Part shown: positions 45,792-54,740 of the stretch, in pieces
Numbering within the stretch: position 1 is the stretch's first letter
Layout: the number at the start of each line of letters is the position of its first letter
NCBI RefSeq assembly: GCF_026015985.1
Contig: NZ_CP110389.1
Location: forward strand, 4,496,001 to 4,560,000
Length of the DNA stretch: 64,000 bases
Reading direction: 5' to 3'
Source of the DNA: Rhodopseudomonas sp. P2A-2r
GTDB lineage: Bacteria > Pseudomonadota > Alphaproteobacteria > Rhizobiales > Xanthobacteraceae
Program-made: the position numbers and the translations under genes
The notes under the pieces: model-generated
Seen by the model: the letters and a program-made list of their open reading frames with translations, nothing else
What the model was told of the DNA's origin: nothing
Databases searched by the model: none

Positions 45792-46232
45792 TCAATCCAC
45801 GCCGGGGAAACGAAACGCATAGGCCAGCCGCCGTCGCCACCATGGCACGATCGCCACCTCGCACACCGCGGCGCCGTCATGGGCGTGGACCATGCGATCC
45901 CGCCCCGTGGCGATGGCCGCATGCTTGGCAATAAATCCGTCGCGCCAGCAGAACAGCAGCACGTCGCCGGCAGTGAAATCGCTGCACCCGATCGGCACCA
46001 GATGGCGCAGCGCCGCATCGGCCAGCGCTTCCGCGCCGGTGGCTTCGGCCCAGTCGGGCGCATAGGGCGGCGCCGCCTCCGGCTCGTCGCCGATACAGTT
46101 GCGCCACACCCCGCGCACCAGGCCGAGGCAATCGCAGCCGACGCCCTTTACTGAGGCCTGATGAAGATAGCGCGTGCCGATCCACGAACGCGCCTCGGCG
46201 ACGATGGCGTCGCGGGTGACGGGATGAGCCAT
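45792..46232 (-). CDS. GTA NlpC/P60 peptidase (RcGTA g14-like)
   Basis: A 146-residue cell-wall peptidase of the gene-transfer-agent tail. The NlpC/P60 catalytic cysteine lies in VGCDCLGLVRGVWR and the histidine in FIAKHAAIATGRDRMVHAHDG. It would help the particle cross peptidoglycan. In intact RcGTA-type clusters it is directly followed by g15; here g15 begins 3.3 kb further on, after four inserted plus-strand genes. The gene itself appears intact. Confidence 0.85.
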   Translation of the reverse strand: MAHPVTRDAIVAEARSWIGTRYLHQASVKGVGCDCLGLVRGVWRNCIGDEPEAAPPYAPDWAEATGAEALADAALRHLVPIGCSDFTAGDVLLFCWRDGFIAKHAAIATGRDRMVHAHDGAAVCEVAIVPWWRRRLAYAFRFPGVD

Positions 46233-46252
46233 GAAGGGATGCCCTCTTCTTC

Positions 46253-46410
46253 ACCCTCCCCTGGAGGGGAGGGTCGATGAACAGCGCGCGAAGCGCGGTG
46301 GTCATCGGGGTGGGGTGACAGCGGTCAAGTTCGGGGATGAACAATCACCCCACCCCGTCTCGCATCACGCTGCGCGTGCTGCTCGCCGACCCTCCCCCTC
46401 CAGGGAGGGT
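46253..46410. repeat. Dispersed palindromic repeat element between g14 and g13
   Basis: Terminal hairpins ACCCTCCCCTGGAGGGGAGGGT (46253-46274, 22 bases, listed here as two arms of ACCCTCCCCT) and its counterpart at 46389-46410 enclose an inverted pair CGGGGTGGGGTGA (46306-46318) and TCACCCCACCCCG (46345-46357). The design matches the element at 10799-10944 with different arms. It separates two GTA genes that are normally adjacent. Confidence 0.72.
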
Positions 46411-46427
46411 GAAAATTGCAGCACTCT

Positions 46428-47354
46428 TCAGCCGCCGCCGACACCACCCACTCCACCGCCATCCGGCGCGGCGCCGCCGACGCCGACGCCGACGGTGCCG
46501 GGGACCGGATAACTCATGACAAAGTCATTGCCGGGAATCTGCGGGAAGCCGCGGAAATTGTCGGCATTGCCGAAGCGGTCGCGGCAGGTGGCAAAACGCT
46601 TGTCGCAGCCGGCGGTGACCGTGAACGTATCGCCCACCGCGATCGGCGCGGCCATGGCCTGCCACAGCGACAGCCGCACCTCGCCCTCCGCCGCGCGATG
46701 CTGCTTGATCTCGATGGCGAGGCCGGCATTGGCGCCACTGCTCCAGCTGAGCCGGCCGCCGCTGAACAGGCCATCGGCGAAACCGTCGAGCCCGGCCGCG
46801 ACAAATATCGAGGTGCGCCTGAGTGCGGCGACGCTGCCGTTGCCGCGCCAGGCGGGATTGCCGAGATCGGCGCGGCACCTGGTGTCGCCGAGATCGGCCG
46901 AGCATCGGGCGGTGTAGAGCCGGCCGCTCTCCTGCGACAGCAGGTCGGCCAGCCCGCGCAACTCGGCGGTGAAGGCCGCGCCCTCACGCCTGACCTCGCC
47001 GAGCCGGCCGCGCGCGGTCAGCACGCACAGCGACGGTTCGCTCCAGTCCACCAGCCAGCTTGCGATGCTGGCAGCATCGAAACGTTCGGCGCCGAGATCG
47101 GCTTCCGACAGCGTCGCATCGTCAAGCGCGCCAGAAATCTCCGCGCCGTCGACCGACAGGTCGAAGCGGGCCGAGGCCTCGGATGCCGCAAAGCCGGTCC
47201 CGGCGCGGCAGGTCACGCCGTCCACCACCAGATCGCGGTCGTGATCGGTGAAACCGAGCGCCACGCCGTCGCGCCGCTGTAGCGTCCAGCAATGCGCCAG
47301 CGTGGTGACGCCGCTGTCGAGTTTCGCCTGCAGGGCGGCGGGGATGGTGCACAT
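46428..47354 (-). CDS. GTA DUF2163 baseplate-hub protein (RcGTA g13-like)
   Basis: A 308-residue tail protein of the DUF2163/BR0599 family. Recognisable parts are MCTIPAALQAKLDSGVTTLA, LGFTDHDRDL, DATLSEADLGAERFDAASI and the cysteine-rich C-terminal domain (RCSADLGDTRC, TVTAGCDKRFATCRDRFGN, FRGFPQIPGND). In GTA tails it forms part of the hub. GAGGAG precedes the ATG. The C-terminus ends in a glycine-rich tail. A degenerate copy of its 5' part lies at 49300-49481, on the other side of the GGDEF-EAL gene. Confidence 0.87.
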   Translation of the reverse strand: MCTIPAALQAKLDSGVTTLAHCWTLQRRDGVALGFTDHDRDLVVDGVTCRAGTGFAASEASARFDLSVDGAEISGALDDATLSEADLGAERFDAASIASWLVDWSEPSLCVLTARGRLGEVRREGAAFTAELRGLADLLSQESGRLYTARCSADLGDTRCRADLGNPAWRGNGSVAALRRTSIFVAAGLDGFADGLFSGGRLSWSSGANAGLAIEIKQHRAAEGEVRLSLWQAMAAPIAVGDTFTVTAGCDKRFATCRDRFGNADNFRGFPQIPGNDFVMSYPVPGTVGVGVGGAAPDGGGVGGVGGG

Positions 47355-47436
47355 GAATGAGCTCCTCGTGTCCCCTTCCCGGACGGAAGGCGAGATGTCG
47401 GGCTTTGCTATCGTGCGATCGGCAGTTTCGGCGCGC

Positions 47437-49163
47437 TCAGTCCCGCAGTGCCTCGGCGGGCTGACCCAGCAGCATCGCCTCGAAATCCGCAGCGGGCATC
47501 GGCCGGCCGAAGAAATAACCCTGGGCGTGTTCGCAGCCCATGTCCGACAACAGGTCGGCAGTGGCGGCGTCCTCGATGCCCTCGGCGATCAGCGACAGGC
47601 CGAGCTTGCGGCCGAGATCGATGGTCGAACTCACGATCGCCGCGGCGTTGCGGTTGGTGCGCAATTCGCTCACGAAGGACTGGTCGATCTTCAGCCCGTC
47701 GAGCGGGAATTTCTTGAGATAGCTGAGACCGGCATAGCCGGTGCCGAAATCGTCGAACACGATGCGCACGCCGAGGCTCTGGATCTCGGCGAAGATCGCC
47801 AGCAGCCGGTCGACGCCGTCCAGCAGGATATCCTCGGTGACTTCCAGTTCGAGCAGCGACGGCGTCAGCCCGGTGGTGGCGAGGATCAGCCGCACCGATT
47901 CCGCCAGATTGTCGGACTGGAATTGCGACGGCGACAGGTTGACGCTGACGCGAATGCGATGCCCCATCAGCTCCCATGCCCGCGCCTGACGGCAGGCGGT
48001 GTCCATCACCCAGCCGGCGATCCGGTTGGACAGCGGCGACGTATTGACCACCGGCATGAAGCAACCGGGCGACATCAGACCGCGCTGCGGATGACGCCAG
48101 CGGATCAGCGCCTCGGCGCCGATCGTCCGGCGATCGTTCAGCATCACCTGCGGCTGGTAGAACAGTTCGAACTCGCTTTGCGCCTCCGCGCGCACCAGTT
48201 CGGCCTCGATGCTGAGGCGGACTTCCAGCTCGTCGCGGAACACCCGCCGGTACAGCACATGGCCCCTGCGCTCGCTCGCTTTGGCGCGGTGCAGCGCAAG
48301 ATGGGCGTTGCCGAGCAGATCGTCGAACGACCGGGCGTCGCCCGGAAACATGGCCACGCCGATCCTCAGGCTGATGCGATACGCGCGCGCGCCGGCCAGC
48401 AGCGGACTGGCGAAAACCAGCGCGCAGTCCTCGCACACTGCCATCGCATCCTGCTCCGAGGCGCCGTCGATATAGAGGCCGAATTCGTCGCCGCTGAGCC
48501 GGGCGACGAAACCGCGATTGCCGATGCGCTCGCTTAGCCGCAGCCCGACCGCCCGCAGCACCTGGTCGCCGCATTCATGGCCGAGCAGGTCGTTGATGTC
48601 CTGAAACTTGTCGATGCTGATCGCCAGCAGCATGACGGCGCGCGGCTGTGACACATCGGCGAACACCGCATCGAGATGCGCCTTCAGCGAATTGCGGTTG
48701 GGCAGGCCCGTCAGCGCGTCGAATTCCGCGAGATAGCGGATCCGTTCCACCGCGCGGTGGCGCGCCGAGATGTCGCGCAGGATCGCGCCGTACTGGAATC
48801 CGTCGATGCCCGTCGAGCCGGAGAAACAGGCCTCCACCGGAAAGATATCGCCGTTCCTGCGGCGGCCTTCGAATTCCACCACATGGCCGCCCGGCGCCAT
48901 CAGCCGATCGCGCGGCATGTCGGCGACGGCGAATGCCGTGACCGTGCTGCCCTCTCCGCGCGCGCGCAGATGGTGGCGAACGGCCGGCCAAGGATCTCGT
49001 CGGAGCGATAGCCGAACAGCGCCTCCGCGCCGGGATTCCAGAGCGTGATGGCGAAGTCCCGATCGGCGCAGACCAGCCCGTCCCCGAGCGACATGGCGAT
49101 GCGCTGGAAGCGTCGCTCGGCCAGCCAGCTCCATAGCCAGCGCAAGCCGATGGCGTCAAACAT
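47437..49163 (-). pseudogene. PAS-GGDEF-EAL cyclic-di-GMP enzyme, frameshifted
   Basis: Joined, the gene encodes about 575 residues: N-terminal PAS domain (SLGDGLVCADRDFAITLWNP), a second PAS-like part, GGDEF domain with RLSGDEFGLYI, and EAL domain with IGAEALIRWRHP, ELEVTEDILLD, FDDFGTGYAGLSYL and LIAEGIED. Both catalytic signatures look functional. The first 65 residues lie in one frame and the rest in another; the break is in the CG-repeat/GG region at 48955-48968. Either one G is missing or one CG unit is extra. Even if the break is real, a downstream start could still give GGDEF-EAL without the first PAS. It lies between g13 and its relic. Confidence 0.83.
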
Positions 49164-49299
49164 CGCGGGGACCGGGTGCGATCTATGCTGTGTCACATCA
49201 ATCCATTCAGGTTACACGCCAGCCTATCACAGTCATCGCAGAGAAGTATTCGCGGATGGCCATCGGTGCGCATCCGGCCATTTACGAGTTGTTCACCGT

Positions 49300-49481
49300 G
49301 AATCACGACCCAGGCTGCCCCGGGGGCGCGATCCATCACAAGCCCCCGGCCGCGCGGCTCGCCCCAGTCCACCAGCCGGCGCACGATGCTCGCCGCGTCG
49401 AAGCGTCCGGCGACGAGATCGGCTTCCGACATCGTCGCATCAGTCGAGTTTAGCCTGCAGGACAGTGAGGACGTTGCGCAT
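49300..49481 (-). pseudogene. Degenerate second copy of the 5' part of GTA g13
   Basis: Behind a good AGGAGG ribosome site an ATG at 49481 opens MRNVLTVLQAKLD, like the g13 N-terminus, then stops. After a deletion of about 75 codons relative to the intact gene, similarity resumes in another frame: DATMSEADLVAGRFDAASIV and RRLVDWGEP. It fades near 49300. The nucleotide match to the intact g13 around 47050-47120 is roughly four bases in five by eye. Confidence 0.65.
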
Positions 49482-49746
49482 GGCGAACCTCCTCTTCACC
49501 CTCCGTGGAGCCTGGCAGACCATCACACGAATGGGCCGGACGTATGCCGATCGCCGGGGCGCTCAGAGTCGTGCGACGCAACGCCAGCGGGCTCTGCCGC
49601 CGGGCATCGACGGCAGCTCTTGCCTATCCCATCATGGATTGATGTTGGTCCACGCGGAGCGTCGCGCGCGATATTCTGGCGTCCGGCGGTCGCATCAAGG
49701 CCGCGCCAGTTACTTCAATCTCGACCGTGCGCCATTTCGCGTCCGC
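49482..49746. other. Intergenic stretch without a recognisable gene
   Basis: About 265 bases lie between the g13 relic and the end of the autotransporter gene. Only short frames occur. It may contain further decayed GTA sequence, but I could not align it to any. Confidence 0.4.
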
Positions 49747-52368
49747 TCACCAGGTGACGCGGAAGCCGCCGTTGCCTTTGTAACTGTGGCTGTTCGCGCT
49801 GTCGTTCAGGCTCGCATTGTAGGACACTTCGCCGAACACGGCATAGCGGCCATCGGCCCAGCTATAGGTGCCGCCGCCGCCGATGCTGCCCCACAGCCGG
49901 TCCTGCGCGCTGGCGAGGCCGGTGCCGGCAACATCGACGTTGGTGCCGTCAAGGAATTCGTAGCGCAGATTGCCGATGCCGTAGATATCCGAGCGTACGA
50001 TACCCGTGCCGTCGTTCCAGGTCTTCTGGTGGTTGAGCGCAAGTCCGGCGCGACCGAGCAGGCTGTCGCCGGTGCGCAGCGACACCGTCGCGCCGAACCG
50101 GTCGGTGAAGCCGTCGAACTCCGCCTTCGAATAGGATAGTTGCGCCTGCGGTGTCAGCGACCAGCCGTTGCCGACGGCGAACCGCTTGCCGGCTTCGGCG
50201 CCGAACGCATAGCCGACGCCTTCGTTGCCGCGCGCCATGGTTCCGGTCAGCACCGAGGACAGATCGCTGTGGTAGAACATCGATTGCGCCTGGCCGTCGA
50301 CATAAAAGCCGTTGTCGCCGAACCAGGTCAGCGTGCCGCCGACACCGGAGCCTTCGACGCGGATCCGGCCATCACCGGAGACCGATGCGACATTGGCGGT
50401 GGTCAGGCCATATTGCCCAGTGAGTCCGACGATCAACCGGCCGCGCTCGGTCTCCATCAGCAGACCGTCGAGGCCGGTCTGCACCTTCAGCTTGTCGGCC
50501 CGATAGGTTGCGCCCGTCGTGCTGGACGGCTGCAGATTCGATTGGCCGCCTTCGATACGGCCCCAGAACGCCGTCGGCGCGGCCGGTGCTGCGCCTGGCG
50601 CCGGCGCCTCGCCGATCCGCGCCATGGCCTCTCCGCCGCCCCAATAGCGGTTACCGACGCGCTGCTGCATCGTCGGCAGTTCGTTCATGCCGAGCAGCAC
50701 CTGCGCATAGTTTTCGTAAAGCGGAACGCCGGGCTGGTAGAGCGGCCCCGCAGGCGCCGCTGCCGAACCGGGCGACGAAGGCGGATTGATCAGGCTGGAG
50801 CGCAGATACCAGTCGCCGTCGTTCGGCGTGCTGACGCCGTGCTTCTGCAGCGTATAGCCATAGGCGCCGGCGACCACCGCCTGCTGGCCCCGGATCACGT
50901 AATCGCCGAGCAGCGCGAACGCCCCGTTGGAGGCGCCGCCGACGTCGACGATCTTGATGCCTTCGACAGTCTGCGCGCCGGTGCCGCCGAGGTTGGTGAC
51001 CCGCACATTGGTGCTGCCCGCGGTGTTGCCGGTGACGACAAGCCGGTCGGTCGGCGAGGCATCGCCGCCAAGCACCGTCTCGATCTGCAGCGTTCCGCCG
51101 TTGCCGGTGTAGTTACCGGCGACGGTGAGCGTGCCGATGGAATTGCCGGGCGCGACGATGCCGGCATTCGACGTGTCGCAGACCGTGCCGGTGCCTTGCA
51201 GCGTGCCGCCGGCCAGCACGGTCATGGCGCCGCACAGGCTGCCGTTGACGGCGAGTGTGCCGCCGCTCACCGTGGTGCCGCCGGTATAGGTGTTGACGCC
51301 TGACAGGGTCTGCTTGCCGCCGCTGACGGTCAACCCGCCGGTGCCGGAGATGATGCCGGAGAACAGGTCGTTCGCATTGGTCAGCGTCAGGTTCTTGGCA
51401 CCCAGCGCTACGGTGCCGCTTCCCGCCAGGCTCTGGATGCTGGTGCCGGCCGCCGTGATACCCGAAACATCGAACGCGCCATCCGCGATAACCCTGCTGG
51501 AACTGGCGATGGCGCCGGCGCCCTGAAGGGAGAGTGTGTTGCCGGCCTGGATCGAGGTTGCGCCCGCATAGGGGCTGTTCGCCAGCAGGTTAAAGACGCC
51601 ACCGCCGGTTACGGTCAGGCCGCCGACACCGGTGAAGACGGAGGTCGCGTCGGCGCCGACGGTGAAGCTGGCCGTATCGATCGTTACCCCACCCGCGAGA
51701 AGATTGAGATTCGTGCCCGAAAATCCATTGATGAAGGTTGGGTTGGTGGCCGTCGCCCGCAGGATGCCGTTGTCGAAACTGACCTGCGCCGTGCCGGCGC
51801 CGCCCCGCAAGGATTGAGTCTCCAGCGTGCCGCCGCCATTGATGTTGAGCGTGCCAGAACCAACTGTAAGCCTTCCGATAGCAACCCCGGCGTTGGCGGT
51901 TACCCGCGCGCCATTCTCAATATTGAGCGTTCCTGTCCCGGAATTGCCGACGGACAATGTGGTAGTCGTACTCAAGAGAATCCATTTCGATCCGGCTCCG
52001 GTAACAGTGACGGTACCGACGCTTCCTCCTGTCGAACCGATCGAAAAAATAGTCGCAGCGCTGGCACCGGTAAGTGTACTACCATTCTGAATGGTTAGAT
52101 TGGCCCATGTTCCAGCTTGGCCGACGTTGATATTACGAGTTGTGCCGCTTGCCGGACCATTGACGCCGAGCACCGTTGGATGGGGCGATGACGGATCAAT
52201 GACGGCAAAAGATACGGCGGTCGGCGCCACTCCGCTGCTCCAGTTCGAACCGACCGTCCAGTCATTGCTTGTCGCGCCGGTCCATGTCTGGGCCGCGGCC
52301 GAACCGACGGACAGGGCCATCAGTGCCGTCGCCGACGCGCCAGCCATGAACAAACGAAGCCATCGCAT
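49747..52368 (-). CDS. Type V autotransporter with beta-strand-repeat passenger
   Basis: An outer-membrane autotransporter of about 870 residues. A signal peptide starts at MRWLRLFMAGASATALMALS and ends near AAAQ. The passenger (about 30-560) is Gly/Thr/Ser-rich with autotransporter-associated strand repeats, clearest in LSGVNTYTGGTTVSGGTLAV. The C-terminal 280 residues form the beta-barrel (FWGRIEGGQSNLQP, GYAFGAEAGKRFAVGNGWSL) and end in an aromatic residue (FRVTW), as required for BAM insertion. The start is uncertain: ATGs at 52419 and 52476 would add 17 or 36 residues. It sits between GTA genes g12 and g13 as likely foreign cargo. Confidence 0.87.
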   Translation of the reverse strand: MRWLRLFMAGASATALMALSVGSAAAQTWTGATSNDWTVGSNWSSGVAPTAVSFAVIDPSSPHPTVLGVNGPASGTTRNINVGQAGTWANLTIQNGSTLTGASAATIFSIGSTGGSVGTVTVTGAGSKWILLSTTTTLSVGNSGTGTLNIENGARVTANAGVAIGRLTVGSGTLNINGGGTLETQSLRGGAGTAQVSFDNGILRATATNPTFINGFSGTNLNLLAGGVTIDTASFTVGADATSVFTGVGGLTVTGGGVFNLLANSPYAGATSIQAGNTLSLQGAGAIASSSRVIADGAFDVSGITAAGTSIQSLAGSGTVALGAKNLTLTNANDLFSGIISGTGGLTVSGGKQTLSGVNTYTGGTTVSGGTLAVNGSLCGAMTVLAGGTLQGTGTVCDTSNAGIVAPGNSIGTLTVAGNYTGNGGTLQIETVLGGDASPTDRLVVTGNTAGSTNVRVTNLGGTGAQTVEGIKIVDVGGASNGAFALLGDYVIRGQQAVVAGAYGYTLQKHGVSTPNDGDWYLRSSLINPPSSPGSAAAPAGPLYQPGVPLYENYAQVLLGMNELPTMQQRVGNRYWGGGEAMARIGEAPAPGAAPAAPTAFWGRIEGGQSNLQPSSTTGATYRADKLKVQTGLDGLLMETERGRLIVGLTGQYGLTTANVASVSGDGRIRVEGSGVGGTLTWFGDNGFYVDGQAQSMFYHSDLSSVLTGTMARGNEGVGYAFGAEAGKRFAVGNGWSLTPQAQLSYSKAEFDGFTDRFGATVSLRTGDSLLGRAGLALNHQKTWNDGTGIVRSDIYGIGNLRYEFLDGTNVDVAGTGLASAQDRLWGSIGGGGTYSWADGRYAVFGEVSYNASLNDSANSHSYKGNGGFRVTW

Positions 52369-52476
52369 TCTGTTGCCGCCCGGCGATCGCTGTGTCCGGC
52401 TCGAACGCTCGTGTCGCATGTCATCCAGCTGTCGCCGGCTCGTCGCATCCCCCATGCATTGGCGCATGATCGTCAT

Positions 52477-52791
52477 CCTATTTTCGCTTGGCCGCACGGT
52501 TCGGGATGCGAATCTCTGATCGTGCAATCCGTAAATCACAACTGTGAAGGTAAATGAGCTGAAACAGTCGGACAAGAACAGGATCTGCTCAGGCTGAACA
52601 AACACGCGGCATGTGCCGTTTCCGCAACGAAAGACGCTTAATGGAATCTTTCGATCAGACCGGAATCGTCTTGCGCGGTGCAAGGGACGCAAACGGTGAC
52701 GCCTCCGATGCGCGCATTGCCTCGCTTCGCAACGGATTTCGTCACCACGCATTGCCGCCGGGCCCGCACTTCCGACAGCGACACATCTCCG
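52477..52791. other. Intergenic region upstream of the autotransporter
   Basis: About 315 bases between the furthest autotransporter start and the end of g12. It is less GC-rich than its surroundings and presumably holds the autotransporter promoter. I see no gene and no convincing box. Confidence 0.45.
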
Positions 52792-53421
52792 TCATGGCCG
52801 GATCTCCACCAGCGGAATTTTCGGGATCGCGCCGGCCGCAAATGCCGACAGGTCGACTTCAAGATAGTCGGTGTCGAACCGCACCGGCACGTCGAAGGAA
52901 AATCCCGCGGTCACCGCCTGCCCGGCGCCGGGAATGTGGCCGCCCGCAAACGTCACGACGCCGGTGGCCGTATCGCAGCTGAACGCGGCAGCGTCCGCCT
53001 CGACGCCGCCGACCGTCACGCGCACGCTGCCCGCCACCGGCTTGGCGATCGGCCGCGCATAGGGCGCAAAGCCGCTGCCATAGGTCTTCACCAGCGGAAA
53101 CGACGCGGTGACGCCGTCGCCGATACCGATGCCCTGGTCGAGGGGCGCCACCGCATGACCGGGCGCCGCCGAGGCGTGATCGAGCCGGTCGCGCCAGCGA
53201 AAGCCGTGCAGCTGGCCGCGCCGCTCCTCGAAGAACGCCACCACGGCCTGCAGCGTCTTGACGCCGTTGCCCGCATCATAGCGCCGCCGCGACTGCGCCC
53301 AGCGCGCATTGCGTTGCTCGCGCCCGGAGCCAAACGACACGATCTCGGTGCGCCGCTCCGGCCCGCCGGAGCTGCGCATGGAGATGTCGAGCGGGAAGAG
53401 GATGTCGTGAAAGGCGGTCAT
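52792..53421 (-). CDS. GTA distal tail protein DUF2460 (RcGTA g12-like)
   Basis: A 209-residue tail protein of the DUF2460/TIGR02217 family. Signature parts are MTAFHDILFPLDISMRSSGG, ERRTEIVSFGSGREQRNARW, RYDAGNGVKTLQAVVAFFEE, GQLHGFRWRDRLDH and VRFDTDYLEVDL. The start at 53421 has AAGGAG eight bases upstream. It should be followed closely by g13 but is followed by the autotransporter. Its first 115 bases are repeated in degenerate form at 53883-53999, beyond the emrE gene. Confidence 0.88.
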   Translation of the reverse strand: MTAFHDILFPLDISMRSSGGPERRTEIVSFGSGREQRNARWAQSRRRYDAGNGVKTLQAVVAFFEERRGQLHGFRWRDRLDHASAAPGHAVAPLDQGIGIGDGVTASFPLVKTYGSGFAPYARPIAKPVAGSVRVTVGGVEADAAAFSCDTATGVVTFAGGHIPGAGQAVTAGFSFDVPVRFDTDYLEVDLSAFAAGAIPKIPLVEIRP

Positions 53422-53545
53422 GGAGAACTCCTTCCCTACGATGCGGGGGAGAGCTATCGTTGGGAAACTCTGAACGGCCGACGGCTCTGAAAGGAAGGTT
53501 GAAGTCAAGACTTACAACGTTTTTTGGTCTGTGCTATCGCGCGCC

Positions 53546-53875
53546 ATGACCTACTTTTATCTTGCTGTCGCGATCTGCGCAGAAGTTGTTGCAACGACTT
53601 TCATGAAGCTTTCGGACGGCTTTTCCAAGCCGCTGCCGTCCGTGCTGTCGGTGATCGGGTACGGAATATCGTTCTACTTCTTGTCGATTGCCCTCAGATC
53701 CATCCCGACAGGAATTGCATACGCGATCTGGTCCGGTGTCGGAATCGTATTGATCACTCTCGCCGCATGGATCTTCCAGGGACAGAAGTTGGATGCTGGC
53801 GCGGTGGGTGGGATGAGCCTTATTATTGCGGGCGTACTGGTGATGAACCTGCTCTCGAAGTCCGCGCCACACTAG
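53546..53875 (+). CDS. Small multidrug resistance (SMR) exporter, EmrE-like
   Basis: A 109-residue four-helix membrane exporter. The catalytic glutamate of the family is Glu13 (AVAICAEVVATTFMKLSDGF). Later motifs SFYFLSIALRSIPTGIAYAIWSG and GVLVMNLLSKS are typical. SMR proteins exchange protons for quaternary cations or guanidinium. The ATG at 53546 gives the standard length; a GTG at 53531 is possible. It runs opposite to the flanking GTA genes and lies exactly between two copies of the g12 5' end. Confidence 0.9.
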   Translation: MTYFYLAVAICAEVVATTFMKLSDGFSKPLPSVLSVIGYGISFYFLSIALRSIPTGIAYAIWSGVGIVLITLAAWIFQGQKLDAGAVGGMSLIIAGVLVMNLLSKSAPH

Positions 53876-53882
53876 ATCCAGC

Positions 53883-53999
53883 GCGCATTGCGCTGCTCGC
53901 GCCCGGAGCCGAACGACACGATCTCCATGCGCCGCTCCGGCCCGCCGGAGCGGCGCATGGAGATGTCGAGGGAAAGAGGATGTCGTGAATGGCGGTCAT
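53883..53999 (-). pseudogene. Degenerate second copy of the 5' end of GTA g12
   Basis: About 117 bases matching the first 40 codons of g12 at 53306-53421, with roughly nine in ten bases identical by eye. It begins with ATG at 53999 (MTAIHDILFP), loses frame by a one-base deletion after CTTTCCC, and resumes as SGGPERRMEIVSFGSGREQ in another frame. The copy ends where the emrE 3' flank begins. It is a direct repeat of the intact gene start. Confidence 0.75.
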
Positions 54000-54022
54000 G
54001 CGCTGATTTCCACACTCAAGTC

Positions 54023-54173
54023 GCGTGCCCCGGACGCGGTGCACTACGCTACGCAGTAGCGTGGTGCACCGCAGATCCGGGGGCCGTACCACGCGCCAGT
54101 GTTCGCGAGGGTCCCGGATCTGCAGCGCACCACGCCGCAAAGAGCGGCGCGCTGCGCTGCGTCCGGGACACGC
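54023..54173. repeat. Dispersed inverted-repeat element at the 3' end of g11
   Basis: Terminal arms GCGTGCCCCGGACGC (54023-54037) and GCGTCCGGGACACGC (54159-54173) are inverted repeats with one mismatch. Inside lie a second pair around CGCAGATCCGGG and CCCGGATCTGC, and a near-palindrome around GTGCACTACGCTACGCAGTAGC-type sequence (arms GCACTACGC and GCAGTAGCG). The element resembles abundant rhizobial intergenic repeats and truncates the last codons of g11. Confidence 0.7.
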
Positions 54174-54189
54174 AGACTGCTGGCTCACA

Positions 54190-54740
54190 AACTTCGCTGC
54201 CCCGCGCCACCGCGCGGGCGATCTGGCCGGTGATGTAGCTTTCGGAGCGGCGGAAGCTGTCGGGGTCCGGCGTGGCGATCTGCACCGTGATGCTGTTGCC
54301 GCCGCTTGCGCCGGCAACGCCGAGCCGTCCGTGGGCGCCGCGCCTGAGCGGCATGATCGCCTCCGGCCCGGCCTCGCCGGCGAGGCCGACGCCGCCGTCC
54401 ATCATCGGAAAATAGCTGGGCGTGCCGACCACGCCGCCCGCCGCGAACGGCTTGATCGCGCCCTGGGCATTCCGCTGCAGCGCGCCGCTGCTGCCGGACG
54501 ACGTCAGGCCCGAGAGCAGGCCGTTCAATGCGCCCTCCACCGGCTTGAACGCCGCCTTCAGCGCCAGGTCCGACATCTTCAGCGTCAAGGATTTCAGCAC
54601 GTCGTCGAACTGCTTGCCTGAGATCACTGAAGTTGCGAACGCCTGCGTCATCGCCTTGGCGAAGGTCGCTGCACCGCTGGCCAGCGCCTTGGTCTGCGCC
54701 GTCATAGTCGCAATCTCGTTCGCCAGACGTTGCGGGGTGG
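54190..54740 (-). pseudogene. GTA tape-measure/tail gene g11, truncated at both ends
   Basis: The frame from about 54740 to 54190 encodes a g11-like tail protein: LANEIATMTAQTKALASGAATFA, ISGKQFDDVLKSLTLKMSDLALKAAFKP, FAAGGVVGTPSYFPMMDGGV, GLAGEAGPEAIMPLRRG, and ITGQIARAVARG close to the usual C-terminus. The 5' end is cut by an ISL3 transposase fragment and the last codons by a repeat element. The open frame extends to 55089 and 54049, but only through those foreign sequences. No start codon of its own remains upstream except internal ATGs. Confidence 0.75.

Noticed and set aside
49193..49432. An apparent 79-residue gene starting at MSEADLVAGRFDAAS.
   Set aside because: It is the inner part of the degenerate g13 copy followed by unrelated sequence, so it is not a gene in its own right.
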